Source: Pseudomonadota bacterium (lineage in GTDB: Bacteria; Pseudomonadota; Alphaproteobacteria; Rhizobiales; Beijerinckiaceae). From it: 40,070 nucleotides of DNA. The stretch spans positions 1 to 40,070 of the forward strand of contig JAJXWB010000032.1 of assembly GCA_021781815.1 (NCBI GenBank), read 5' to 3'. The translations under genes and the position numbers were made by a program. Positions 24,526-32,712 of this stretch are shown piece by piece. The notes under the pieces were generated by a model that saw only the letters and a list, made by a program, of their open reading frames with translations, had not been told where the DNA came from and ran no database searches. Each line of letters begins with the position of its first letter. The first letter of the stretch is position 1.

Positions 24526-25503
24526 ATGCCTGAATTGACGGTGGTCGTCCCCGTCTTCAACGAGGCGGAGAATATCCCCGAACTCATCCAGCGCATTTCG
24601 GCGACGCTGGATCGCTGCGTGCAATCGTTCGAGATCATTCTGGTCGACGACGGATCGAGCGACGGCACGCTTGCTGCGGCGCGCGCGGCGCGCGACGCGG
24701 ACCCGCGCATCGACGCCCTGTCGTTCAGCCGCAACTTCGGCAAGGAGGTGGCGATCGCGGCCGGCCTAGACCATGCGCGCGGGAGCGCTGTCGTCATCAT
24801 CGACGCCGATCTGCAACATCCGCCCGAAGCAATCGAGGCGATGGTGACGAAATGGCGCGAAGGATACGAGAACGTCTATGGGCAGCGCATCGACCGCAGA
24901 TTCGACGCGCCGTTGCGCCGGGCGCTGACGATGCGATTTTATCATTTGTTCGAGCGTTTCGGCGAAACGTCGCTGCCGCCAGGCGCCGGAGACTTCAGGC
25001 TGCTCGACCGCAAGGCAGTGAACGCGCTGCTGCGCATGCGCGAACGGGCGCGCTTCTCCAAGGGCCTCTACGCGTGGATCGGATTCAAGTCGATCGGCGT
25101 GCCTTTCCAGGTCGCCGAGCGCGCCAGCGGCGCGTCCAAGTTCTCTTATGGCAAGCTGACTCGCTTCGCGCTCGACGGGCTCACGTCATTCTCGACAATG
25201 CCGCTCAAGGTCTGGGGATATTTCGGCGGCCTCATCTCGATTTTTGCGCTCTCGGCGGCAACCTTTTTCATCGTTCGCACGCTGCTGCTGGGCGTTGACG
25301 TTCCGGGCTATGCGTCACTGATCGTGTCCGTGACCTTTCTGGCGGGCGTCCAGTTGCTGTCGCTCGGGGTGATCGGCGAATATATCGGCCGCATCTTCGC
25401 GGAAGTGAAGGGACGGCCGCTCTACATCGTCGCGGAGCATCTGTCGCGGGACGAACAGGCGCAGGCCTCTGGCGCGGCGCGCATCGGAAACGCAGCGGAA
25501 TGA
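24526..25503 (+). CDS. Glycosyltransferase family 2, polyprenyl-phosphate sugar transferase type
   Basis: This 325-residue membrane enzyme resembles GtrB/ArnC/DPM1-type transferases that move a sugar from a nucleotide to polyprenyl phosphate. VVVPVFNEAENI, DDGSSDGT and DADLQHPPE (metal-binding DxD) are in place, and two membrane segments follow at about 235-300. The homologous start is the ATG at 24526, but a TTG at 24505 has a better placed GGAGAG (24493-24498, 6 bases away), so seven extra residues are possible. Its stop overlaps the MurJ start (ATGA), implying coupled translation with a lipid flippase. The lipid-linked sugar it makes is unknown. Confidence 0.88.
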   Translation: MPELTVVVPVFNEAENIPELIQRISATLDRCVQSFEIILVDDGSSDGTLAAARAARDADPRIDALSFSRNFGKEVAIAAGLDHARGSAVVIIDADLQHPPEAIEAMVTKWREGYENVYGQRIDRRFDAPLRRALTMRFYHLFERFGETSLPPGAGDFRLLDRKAVNALLRMRERARFSKGLYAWIGFKSIGVPFQVAERASGASKFSYGKLTRFALDGLTSFSTMPLKVWGYFGGLISIFALSAATFFIVRTLLLGVDVPGYASLIVSVTFLAGVQLLSLGVIGEYIGRIFAEVKGRPLYIVAEHLSRDEQAQASGAARIGNAAE

Positions 25504-27080
25504 TCCGTAATCTCCTCTCTGTCGGCGGCTTCACGCTGCTCTCGAGAATCTCGGGTTTCTTTCGCGACCTGATGCTCGCCGCATTGCTCGGGGGCGGCAT
25601 GATGAACGACGCCTTCGTCGTCGCCTTCCGTCTGCCCAACCTCTTTCGCACGATCTTCGGCGAAGGGGCGTTCAGCGCGGCTTTCGTCCCGTCCTATTCG
25701 CGCGCGATCGAAACCGAGGGGCATGACGAGGCGAGGAGATTTTCCGGCCGCATCTTCACGCTGCTGCTCGCTTCGCAAGTCCTGCTGCTGGCGCTTGCGC
25801 TGGCGTTCACACCGATCCTGGTCGACCTTCTCGCGCCCGGCTTTCGCGCCGACCCCGCCAAGTTCGACCTCACGGTCGCCCTCACGCGCGTCACCTTTCC
25901 ATATCTTCTGTTCGTCACGCTGGTGACGCTGCAATCGGGGGCGCTCAACGCCAACGGCAAATTCGCCGCGGCCGCTTTCTCGCCCGTACTGCTCAATGTC
26001 ACGATGATCGTGGCGCTGGCGGCCGCCTTTCTGTTCCCCAACGCCGGCTACGCGGCGGCGGCCGGCGTCATGCTGGCGGGGATCCTGCAATTTGCGCAGA
26101 TCGAATTCGCCGCGCGCCGCGCCGGGATAGCGTCGCGGCCGATGCGACCGCGCTGGGACGTGGACACCAGGCGGTTCTTCAGGGCGCTGGGCCCGGCCGT
26201 CATCGGATCGGCCGGCGTACAGATCGCCATGTTCGTAGACACGATCATTTCGTCGCGCCTGCCGACGGGCGGCCCCTCCTCGATCTATTACGCCGATCGC
26301 ATCTACCTTCTGCCGATCGGCGTGATCGGCATCGCGGCGGGCACCGTGCTGCTGCCGGAGATGAGCCGGGCGCATGCCGCCGACGCGCCAGAGGCGGCGC
26401 TGCGCGCCCAGAATCGGACGATGGCGCTCACGATCGCTCTGGCCGCGCCGTTCTTCGTCGCGTTTCTCACGATACCCGACCTCATCACGCAGGCGGCTTT
26501 CGTGCGCGGGCGCTATACAATCAGCGAAGCGCAGGCCGCTGCGATGGTGCTGCGCGCCTATGACGTCGGACTGCTCGCGGTCGTGCTCATCGCATCGGCG
26601 CGCGCGAGCTTCCAGTCGCGCGGCGACACCAGGACGCCGATGATTGCATCGCTGATCGCCGTCGCGCTCAACGTCGCCCTGAAGTTTCTGCTCTACAAGC
26701 CCTACGGCGCCCCCGGCCTCGCCTTCGCGACGGCGCTGGGCGCTTGGATCAATTTCGGCATCCTCGTCGCGCTTGCGCTGCGCGCCGGCCTGATGAAGCC
26801 GAACGCAACGTTCCGGAAGGTGCTCGGCGCAAGCGTCTTCGCCTCGATTGCTCTCGCCGCGGTCGCATACCTCGGCGCAGCTCCCGCCCATGCGATAGCC
26901 CTGCGCGCCGCGCATCTGGTTGCAGAAACCGAGTTCGCGCTGCTCGGCGCAATGGGCGGATGCGTCTACGTCGCAATCTTTTTCCTCGCCGCGCGCCTGA
27001 TCGGCCTCGACCTGTCGGCGTTGCGCGGAGGCCGAAAGCGGCCGAAAGCGGAAGGCGGACTCCCGGAGGCCGGCGCGTGA
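25500..27080 (+). CDS. murJ: Lipid II flippase MurJ
   Basis: MurJ moves lipid II, the peptidoglycan precursor, across the inner membrane. The 526-residue product has about 14 membrane segments and the family signature near the start: GGGMMNDAFVVAFRLPNLF, then RTIFGEGAFSAAFVPSY. Other conserved parts are YYADRIYLLPIGVIGIA and the ASARASFQSRGDTRTPM region. It is translationally coupled to the glycosyltransferase before it (ATGA) and the dehalogenase after it (GTGA). In many related genomes murJ has different neighbours, so the coupling with a glycosyltransferase is notable. Confidence 0.95.
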   Translation: MIRNLLSVGGFTLLSRISGFFRDLMLAALLGGGMMNDAFVVAFRLPNLFRTIFGEGAFSAAFVPSYSRAIETEGHDEARRFSGRIFTLLLASQVLLLALALAFTPILVDLLAPGFRADPAKFDLTVALTRVTFPYLLFVTLVTLQSGALNANGKFAAAAFSPVLLNVTMIVALAAAFLFPNAGYAAAAGVMLAGILQFAQIEFAARRAGIASRPMRPRWDVDTRRFFRALGPAVIGSAGVQIAMFVDTIISSRLPTGGPSSIYYADRIYLLPIGVIGIAAGTVLLPEMSRAHAADAPEAALRAQNRTMALTIALAAPFFVAFLTIPDLITQAAFVRGRYTISEAQAAAMVLRAYDVGLLAVVLIASARASFQSRGDTRTPMIASLIAVALNVALKFLLYKPYGAPGLAFATALGAWINFGILVALALRAGLMKPNATFRKVLGASVFASIALAAVAYLGAAPAHAIALRAAHLVAETEFALLGAMGGCVYVAIFFLAARLIGLDLSALRGGRKRPKAEGGLPEAGA

Positions 27081-27739
27081 AGCCTTATCCGCTCTATGTT
27101 TTCGACGCCTACGGCACATTGTTCGACGTGCATTCGGCCGTCGGGCGCCATCGCGATCTCGTCGGCGCGCAAGCGGACAAACTGACCGACCTCTGGCGCA
27201 CAAAGCAGCTCGAATACACCTGGACGCGCTCGCTGATGGGCGCGCATCGCGATTTTGCTGACCTCACCGAAGAGGCGCTCGATTTCGCCGCGGCCCGCTG
27301 CGGGGGACTTTCGCCCAGCGCACGCGCGCAATTGCTGTCGGCTTATGAAACGCTGGACGCATTCGCCGACGTCGCCCCGACCCTGAAGGCGTTGAAGGCG
27401 CGCGGCGCGAGGCTCGTCATCCTGTCCAACGGAACGCCGGCCATGCTGGCGCGCGCGATCGAGTCCGCGGGGCTCGCCGACCTGCTCGACCGATCGCTGT
27501 CGGTCGAATCCGTCGGCGTATTCAAAACCGACGCGCGCGCCTATGACCTGGTGGAGCGCACGTACGGTCTGGCGCCGAACGAGGTCTCGTTCCAGTCATC
27601 AAACCGATGGGACGTGGCCGGCGCGGCGAAGTTCGGTTTTCGCACGGTCTGGATCAATCGCGCCAGGGCGCCGGACGAGTACGGGGATCTTCGCCCGGCG
27701 GCCATACTGGATGGGCTCGCCGGGCTTGCGGATCTGTAG
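27077..27739 (+). CDS. Haloacid dehalogenase, type II
   Basis: This 220-residue HAD-superfamily hydrolase fits the L-2-haloacid dehalogenase group, which release halide from short 2-halo acids. Motif I is FDAYGTLFD with nucleophile Asp10, motif II LSNGTP, motif III the lysine in GVFKTD, and motif IV SSNRWDVAGAAKFGF, which includes the SSN sequence typical of dehalogenases. The GTG start overlaps the murJ stop, with GGAGG 8 bases upstream. A plain phosphatase cannot be excluded. Physiological substrate unknown. Confidence 0.88.
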   Translation: MKPYPLYVFDAYGTLFDVHSAVGRHRDLVGAQADKLTDLWRTKQLEYTWTRSLMGAHRDFADLTEEALDFAAARCGGLSPSARAQLLSAYETLDAFADVAPTLKALKARGARLVILSNGTPAMLARAIESAGLADLLDRSLSVESVGVFKTDARAYDLVERTYGLAPNEVSFQSSNRWDVAGAAKFGFRTVWINRARAPDEYGDLRPAAILDGLAGLADL

Positions 27740-27743
27740 TGGC

Positions 27744-28154
27744 TCAGATCATCGACGACAGGCCGGGGATGTTCTGGGCAATTTCCTTCATCTTGTCAGG
27801 ACCGATCTGTTCTTCGCCAAACTTGAGGATCTGCTGGCCGACAGTCGAGATCTGGCTCATGTCGAGGCCCTTGCCCTGCAATTGACCTGCGAGAGCCATC
27901 AGACCGCCGGCGCCGCCCGCCGCGCCGCCCAGTCCGCCGAGCAGGCCGCCGACCGCGCCCATGAGACCGCCCCCGCCGGCGCTCGCATTGGCGTCGACCG
28001 CTACGTCGCCGCCGGGAATTGAATTGATCAACTCGCCAACCGCGCCTTCCGGCGCGTGTTTCTTGATGAAACCGAGAATCATGCCGATCGCCTGTTCGGC
28101 AATCTGTGGCGAGATCCCGGTGGCGGCGGTGATGCGCTGTATAAGCTCTTCCAT
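27744..28154 (-). CDS. Small glycine-rich helical protein (DUF2267/DUF2780-like)
   Basis: The 136-residue protein has an N-terminal helical part (MEELIQRITAATGISPQIA, ILGFIKKHAPEGAV), a glycine-rich middle (GGGGLMGAVGGLLGGLGG, about 58-80), and a C-terminal helix ending QNIPGLSSMI. It resembles small alphaproteobacterial proteins annotated as DUF2267 or DUF2780; I am not sure which. I chose the ATG at 28154, which has GAGG 6 bases upstream; the frame stays open further upstream but without coding character. Divergent from the HerA-like gene. The glycine stretch may pack in a membrane or flexible linker. Function unknown. Confidence 0.75.
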   Translation of the reverse strand: MEELIQRITAATGISPQIAEQAIGMILGFIKKHAPEGAVGELINSIPGGDVAVDANASAGGGGLMGAVGGLLGGLGGAAGGAGGLMALAGQLQGKGLDMSQISTVGQQILKFGEEQIGPDKMKEIAQNIPGLSSMI

Positions 28155-28376
28155 GGTGAACCTCAAAGGAAGTCGCAACGCATCGCCGGGCATGGCGATG
28201 CGAAGGCCGCAAAGGCTCCCGCTTGTCGCTTTCCGCCCCTGAAAAGGCAAGCAACTCTTCCGCGCATTGACGCTGGAACCAGCCGTCCGCTGCGGCCGCG
28301 TCAGTGGCGCGGCGCGCCGATCTGTCCTATAGGCTTGACAGATTCCGCGTATTTTAACGCTTCCATGGATTGACAC

Positions 28377-29930
28377 ATGGCCGACGATCCAACCCAAGCC
28401 AACGGCAAGATTCTCATCGGCAAGAGCGGCTCGACCTGGCAATATCTCAATCTGGCCCTGGGGAACCGGCACGGCCTCGTCACCGGCGCAACCGGCGGCG
28501 GCAAGACAGTGACCCTGCAGAAGCTGGCGGAAGGCTTTTCGAACGCCGGAACGGCAGTTTTTGCGGCCGACGTGAAGGGCGACCTCGCCGGCGTCTCGCA
28601 GGCGGGCGATTCCAGGCCGGGCCTGGTCACGCGATCGCGGGATCTGGGCTTGACCTATACGCCCGACCGCTTCCCGGTCGTGTTCTGGGATCTGTTCGGC
28701 GAGCAAGGCCATCCGATCCGCGCGACCATTTCAGAAATGGGCCCGCTGCTGATGGCGCGCCTGCTCGATCTCAACGACACGCAGGAGGGCGTGCTCAACA
28801 TCGTTTTCCGAGTCGCCGACGAGCAGGGTCTGGCGCTGCTGGATCTGAAGGATCTGCGCGCGACATTGCAATTCGTGGCGGAGCACGCGTCGGAACTGAC
28901 GACCAGATATGGCAATGTCGCATCTGCGACCGTCGGCGCCATCCAGCGGCAATTGCTGGTGCTGGAGACACAGGGCGCAGAGAAGTTCTTCGGCGAGCCG
29001 GCGCTCGACATCGCCGATTTCATGCGCGTTGATCGCGACGGGCGCGGCGTCATCAACGTGCTGGCCGCCGACAAGCTGATGCGCTCGCCGAAGCTCTACG
29101 CAACCTTCCTGCTTTGGCTGCTGTCCGAATTGTTCGAGCACCTGTCGGAGGTCGGCGACCTGGACAAGCCGAAGCTCGTGTTCTTCTTCGACGAGGCCCA
29201 CCTCCTGTTCGACAACGCGCCGAAAGCGCTGATGACGGCGATCGAGCAGGTCGTGCGGCTGATCCGGTCCAAGGGCGTCGGCGTCTATTTCGTGACGCAG
29301 AATCCGCTCGACGTTCCGGACGTCGTGCTCGGCCAGCTCGGCAACCGCGCGCAGCACGCCCTGCGCGCGTTCACGCCGCGCGACCAGAAGGCGGTGCGCG
29401 CCGCCGCGGACACCTTCCGCAAGAACCCGGCCTTCGATACGGCCGAAACGATCATGCAGCTCGGCGTCGGCGAGGCGTTGCTGTCCATGCTCGACGAAAA
29501 GGGCTCGCCGAACATGGTCGAGCGCGCGCTCATCGTTCCGCCGCAGTCGCGCGTCGGGCCGATCACGCCGCAGGAACGCGACGCCGTGATCGCCGCCAGC
29601 GCGCTCAAGGGAAAGTACGATACCGCCATCGACCGCGAATCGGCCTTTGAAGTTCTGCAGAAACGCACAGCCGGACGCAGCGCCGGCGCCGCGCCTGCCG
29701 ATCAGCAAGCGCCGCAGGAGGCCGCCGCGGGTGGAGGCCTGCTCGGTTCGATCGGCGGAATGCTGGAAAGCGCGCTCGGCGGTCGCGCGACTGCGGCGAC
29801 CGGCAAGCGGCAGCATATGTCGACAGGCGAAATGATCATCCGCTCAGCCGCGCAATCGGCGGCGCGTTCGGTCGGCACGCAACTCACGCGCGCGATCCTG
29901 CGTGGCGTGCTCGGCGGCATGTCTCGCTAG
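28377..29930 (+). CDS. HerA-like ATPase (DUF853, YjgR type)
   Basis: This 517-residue protein is a FtsK/HerA-superfamily ATPase of the DUF853 group. Walker A is GATGGGKT (37-44), Walker B ends at Asp272-Glu273 in [10 protein letters not shown], and [21 protein letters not shown] followed by [15 protein letters not shown] is characteristic. The C-terminus from about 440 is glycine-rich and then helical. Members are proposed to translocate DNA or act in its processing, but the group has no settled function, and there is no NurA nuclease gene beside it as for archaeal HerA. Stand-alone gene; no link to defence is seen. Confidence 0.9.
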   Translation: MADDPTQANGKILIGKSGSTWQYLNLALGNRHGLVTGATGGGKTVTLQKLAEGFSNAGTAVFAADVKGDLAGVSQAGDSRPGLVTRSRDLGLTYTPDRFPVVFWDLFGEQGHPIRATISEMGPLLMARLLDLNDTQEGVLNIVFRVADEQGLALLDLKDLRATLQFVAEHASELTTRYGNVASATVGAIQRQLLVLETQGAEKFFGEPALDIADFMRVDRDGRGVINVLAADKLMRSPKLYATFLLWLLSELFEHLSEVGDLDKPKLVFFFDEAHLLFDNAPKALMTAIEQVVRLIRSKGVGVYFVTQNPLDVPDVVLGQLGNRAQHALRAFTPRDQKAVRAAADTFRKNPAFDTAETIMQLGVGEALLSMLDEKGSPNMVERALIVPPQSRVGPITPQERDAVIAASALKGKYDTAIDRESAFEVLQKRTAGRSAGAAPADQQAPQEAAAGGGLLGSIGGMLESALGGRATAATGKRQHMSTGEMIIRSAAQSAARSVGTQLTRAILRGVLGGMSR

Positions 29931-30022
29931 CGGCGTATCCAATCAGGGTCGGGCGCAGTCGTGATGACGCTTTGACGCCATGAACGGGCAAGCTAGTCTC
30001 GCGCGCAGGAGACAAATTCCCC

Positions 30023-31405
30023 ATGATCAGGATCGACGCAACACTCGAACGACTGGACGCCAATCGCCAAAGCGCGCTCGAGCGGCTGTTTGAATTCATC
30101 CGGATCAAATCCATATCGACCGATCCGGTCTATGAGGGCGAATGCGCCAGAGCCGCGGAATGGCTCGTTGCGGAACTCACATCGATCGGATTTACCGCAA
30201 GCGTGCGCCCAACCGCCGGCCATCCCATGGTCGTGGCCCGGGCGAAGGCGGCGCAGCGCGATGCTCCGCACCTGCTGTTCTATGGTCATTACGACGTACA
30301 GCCGGTCGATCCGCTCGAACTCTGGGAAAGCGATCCCTTCGGCGCAAAGCTCGTCGACGCGACGACAGGCCCCCAGATCTTCGGACGCGGCGCAGCCGAC
30401 GACAAGGGCCAGCTCATGACATTCATCGAGGCCTGTCGCGCGTTTCGCGAGACGGGCGGCCTGCCCTGCGACCTGACGATACTGCTGGAAGGCGAGGAGG
30501 AGACGGGCTCCCCGTCTCTGCCGGATTTCCTCGCCGCCAACAAAAAGGAATTGCAGGCCGACCTGATGCTCGTCTGCGACACCGGCATGTGGGACAGAAC
30601 GACGCCGGCGATCACGACCATGCTGCGCGGGCTGGTGCTGGAGGAAGTGACGATCCACGGCGCCAACCGCGACCTGCATTCAGGCCTGTACGGCGGCGCC
30701 GCGATCAATCCGATCCGTGTGCTCGCGCAGATCATCGCCGACATTCACGATGACAAGGGCCGCATCACAATCCCAAACTTTTACGACGGCGTCGTCGAGC
30801 TTCCCGACGAGGTCGAGGAGCAATGGCGCTCGCTCAATTTCAATGAAGAGGAATTCCTGGGCGACGTGGGCCTGTCGGTCCCGGCCGGCGAGGCTGACCG
30901 CAGCGTGCTCGAACAGATCTGGTCGCGTCCGACCTGCGACGTAAATGGCGTTTCCGGCGGATACACGCTCAAGGGATCGAAGACCGTGCTGCCCGCGGAG
31001 GCGACGGCGAAATTCTCGTTCCGACTCGTCGGCAAGCAGAGGCCGGACGCGATCGCGGAGAGTTTTCGCGCCTTCGTTCGCGCCCGCTTGCCGGACGATT
31101 GCCGCGCCGAGTTCACATCGCACGGCGCAAGTCCGGCGCTGCAACTGCCATTCGGCTCCGAGACGATGTCGCGCGCGCGACGGGCGCTGCTGGCGGAATG
31201 GGGCAAGGAGCCGGTGTTGGCCGCGTCCGGCGGCTCGATCCCGATCGTCGGAGCATTCAAACGCGATCTCAAGATGGATGCGCTGATGGTCGGTTTCGGG
31301 CTCGACGACGACCGCGTGCATTCTCCGAACGAGAAATACGAATTGTCGTCGTTTCAGAAAGGCGCGCGAAGCTGGGCGAGGATACTGGCGGCGCTGGCGG
31401 CGTAA
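30023..31405 (+). CDS. M20 family metallopeptidase (dipeptidase type)
   Basis: The 460-residue product is a full-length M20 peptidase, probably a di- or tripeptidase using two zinc ions. Ligand motifs are His89 in FYGHYDVQP, the bridging Asp126 in GRGAADDKGQ, the glutamates of LEGEEETGS (catalytic base and ligand), and Asp186 in CDTGMW. The dimerisation lid is in the middle (about 205-370). SIPIVGAFKRDL and the LDDDRVHSPNEKYEL end hold the last ligand histidine. AGGAGA lies 10 bases before the ATG. No signal peptide, so cytoplasmic. Substrate specificity cannot be read. Confidence 0.92.
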   Translation: MIRIDATLERLDANRQSALERLFEFIRIKSISTDPVYEGECARAAEWLVAELTSIGFTASVRPTAGHPMVVARAKAAQRDAPHLLFYGHYDVQPVDPLELWESDPFGAKLVDATTGPQIFGRGAADDKGQLMTFIEACRAFRETGGLPCDLTILLEGEEETGSPSLPDFLAANKKELQADLMLVCDTGMWDRTTPAITTMLRGLVLEEVTIHGANRDLHSGLYGGAAINPIRVLAQIIADIHDDKGRITIPNFYDGVVELPDEVEEQWRSLNFNEEEFLGDVGLSVPAGEADRSVLEQIWSRPTCDVNGVSGGYTLKGSKTVLPAEATAKFSFRLVGKQRPDAIAESFRAFVRARLPDDCRAEFTSHGASPALQLPFGSETMSRARRALLAEWGKEPVLAASGGSIPIVGAFKRDLKMDALMVGFGLDDDRVHSPNEKYELSSFQKGARSWARILAALAA

Positions 31406-31517
31406 TCCTGAAGCCCATAACGTAAATCGCCGCCCTGCCGCGCCTGTCGGGCCGTCATCCGGTTCATACTCGCTCCCGTCCAACTCCGGCCGCCGTGGGC
31501 CGGGCGCTGTGCAGGCC

Positions 31518-31802
31518 CTAACGAGTCTTGCGGGTCGCCGGTCCGCACGCCGCGGCCCGCGCGCCGCGGGCAAGCGGATAGGAGACGCTATCGTACAATT
31601 GCTCGATCTCCGATCCGCTGTAGCGGGTTTCGTCGATTTCGAGGAAGGTTCCGCGCAGGAGTTTCGGGCTGAGCTCCTCCACTGCAAAGCGGATAGCGTC
31701 CGCCGCCTTGAGGAACCGTCTGTATCCAAGCGGCGTGCGCCTGAAATTCGTTGCGCCGCCAGCAAATAATTCGGCGGGAGCCCCATAGTCAAAGCTCGTC
31801 AT
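31518..31802 (-). CDS. Small conserved-looking protein of unknown function
   Basis: From the ATG at 31802, preceded by GGAGGAG, this gives 94 residues: MTSFDYGAPAELF, LGYRRFLKAADAIRFAVEEL, LLRGTFLEIDETRYSG and EIEQLYDSVSYPLAR. I recall short Hyphomicrobiales proteins with the same FDY-APAELF opening, the AIRFA-EEL helix and the YPLAR end; none has a role known to me. The helix-strand layout suggests a small folded domain. It is divergent from another small unknown gene, 146 bases away. Confidence 0.7.
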   Translation of the reverse strand: MTSFDYGAPAELFAGGATNFRRTPLGYRRFLKAADAIRFAVEELSPKLLRGTFLEIDETRYSGSEIEQLYDSVSYPLARGARAAACGPATRKTR

Positions 31803-31948
31803 CCACGCTCCTCCAAAATATTTTCCGCGCATTTATTGTCGAGTTTCAGACTGGCTGAATGCATGATATAGTAATTATTGGTAAAAACCATATTTTTTGT
31901 GCGGGGCGACGGTTGCGTCACGCTGACGCCCATCGATCGGAGACAGAC

Positions 31949-32140
31949 ATGCCGCATAAATTCAAGCTCGGACAAAATGTCCGACTGGCGCAGGGGCTGT
32001 CCACGCGCGTTCCGTCCATGGTGGAATACAAGATCATTCGGCAATTGCCGGAACGCGGCGGCGAGGTGCAGTATCGAATCAAGACGGCGCGGGAGCCGTT
32101 CGAGCGCGTCGTCTGGGAAAGCGCCATCGAAAAGGCATGA
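31949..32140 (+). CDS. Small conserved-looking protein, 63 residues, unknown function
   Basis: The product begins MPHKFKLGQNVRLAQG and continues with EYKIIRQLPERGGEVQYRIK and EPFERVVWESAIEKA. This strand-rich pattern recurs in short Hyphomicrobiales proteins as I remember them, with no known function. GGAG lies 6 bases before the ATG, which decides this start over a longer open frame. It looks like a small SH3-like beta barrel, which is inference. Divergent from the 94-residue gene, so the two may share control. Confidence 0.72.
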   Translation: MPHKFKLGQNVRLAQGLSTRVPSMVEYKIIRQLPERGGEVQYRIKTAREPFERVVWESAIEKA

Positions 32141-32217
32141 CCGGCGACGGTAATCATCCGATATGATCCACGCGCAGCGCGGTTGCGCGCATATCGTCGT
32201 CCGGCAAATATCCAAAT

Positions 32218-32246
32218 TTGCCAATTCAAAATATTTCTGATAGACA
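32218..32246 (+). promoter_or_regulatory. Candidate promoter of the cold-shock gene
   Basis: TTGCCA at 32218-32223 and TAGACA at 32241-32246 are spaced 17 bases apart by AT-rich sequence. Use of this promoter would give a leader of about 145 bases, consistent with cold-shock genes whose long leaders control translation. The -10 match is only moderate. Confidence 0.35.
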
Positions 32247-32396
32247 GGTAAAATCGAGTTTCAGACGAATAAGCGGCCCGTTCAGGAATACTTCGTCGGA
32301 GATCTGAACGTCGCAAAACTCCTCCACATAATTCGATCGAAAATGGACGCACTCCAGCGCCCATCGGACCTTGCTGCTTCAATCTAGGAACGTACT

Positions 32397-32606
32397 ATGT
32401 CGACAGGCACCGTTAAGTGGTTCAATGCCCAGAAGGGCTTCGGCTTCATTCAGCCCGACGATGGCCAGAAGGACGTGTTCGTCCATATCTCGGCCGTCGA
32501 ACAGGCTGGAATGAACGGCCTCAACGAGGGGCAGAAGATCAGCTACGAGCTGATCAGCGATCGCCGCTCCGGTAAGGTTTCCGCCGGCAACCTGAAGGCG
32601 GTCTGA
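32397..32606 (+). CDS. Cold-shock protein, CspA family
   Basis: This 69-residue single-domain protein binds single-stranded RNA and DNA and is thought to melt RNA structure. TGTVKWFNAQKGFGFIQPDD with the RNP1 motif (KGFGFI) and the RNP2 motif VFVHIS are intact. AGGAA lies 6 bases before the ATG. A 250-base non-coding stretch upstream is consistent with a regulated leader, and a strong terminator follows. Genomes of this group carry several paralogues, so a specific letter is not assigned. Confidence 0.95.
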   Translation: MSTGTVKWFNAQKGFGFIQPDDGQKDVFVHISAVEQAGMNGLNEGQKISYELISDRRSGKVSAGNLKAV

Positions 32607-32672
32607 CGAACGGTCGTTGTCGGCAGCCGACCACGGACGTACTGGCGCCCAACCGACCGACCAATCGCGAAA

Positions 32673-32704
32673 ACCCCGGACCTGATCGTCCGGGGTATTT
32701 TTTT
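32673..32704. terminator. Bidirectional terminator between csp and permease genes
   Basis: ACCCCGGAC at 32673-32681 pairs with GTCCGGGGT at 32688-32696 around a 6-base loop. Seven T residues follow on the plus side, and AAAA precedes it, giving TTTT for minus-strand transcripts. It ends the cold-shock gene and the convergent permease gene. Confidence 0.9.
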
Positions 32705-32712
32705 GTGCAAAT

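Noticed and set aside
25422-27203. A 593-codon minus-strand frame opposite murJ
   Set aside because: MurJ is unmistakable on the plus strand; the antisense product is low-complexity and charged, without motifs.
28377-29930. HerA-like ATPase as part of an anti-phage system
   Set aside because: Defence HerA proteins normally sit beside a nuclease, DUF4297 or SIR2 gene. Here the neighbours are a small glycine-rich protein and an M20 peptidase, and the protein fits the housekeeping DUF853 group.
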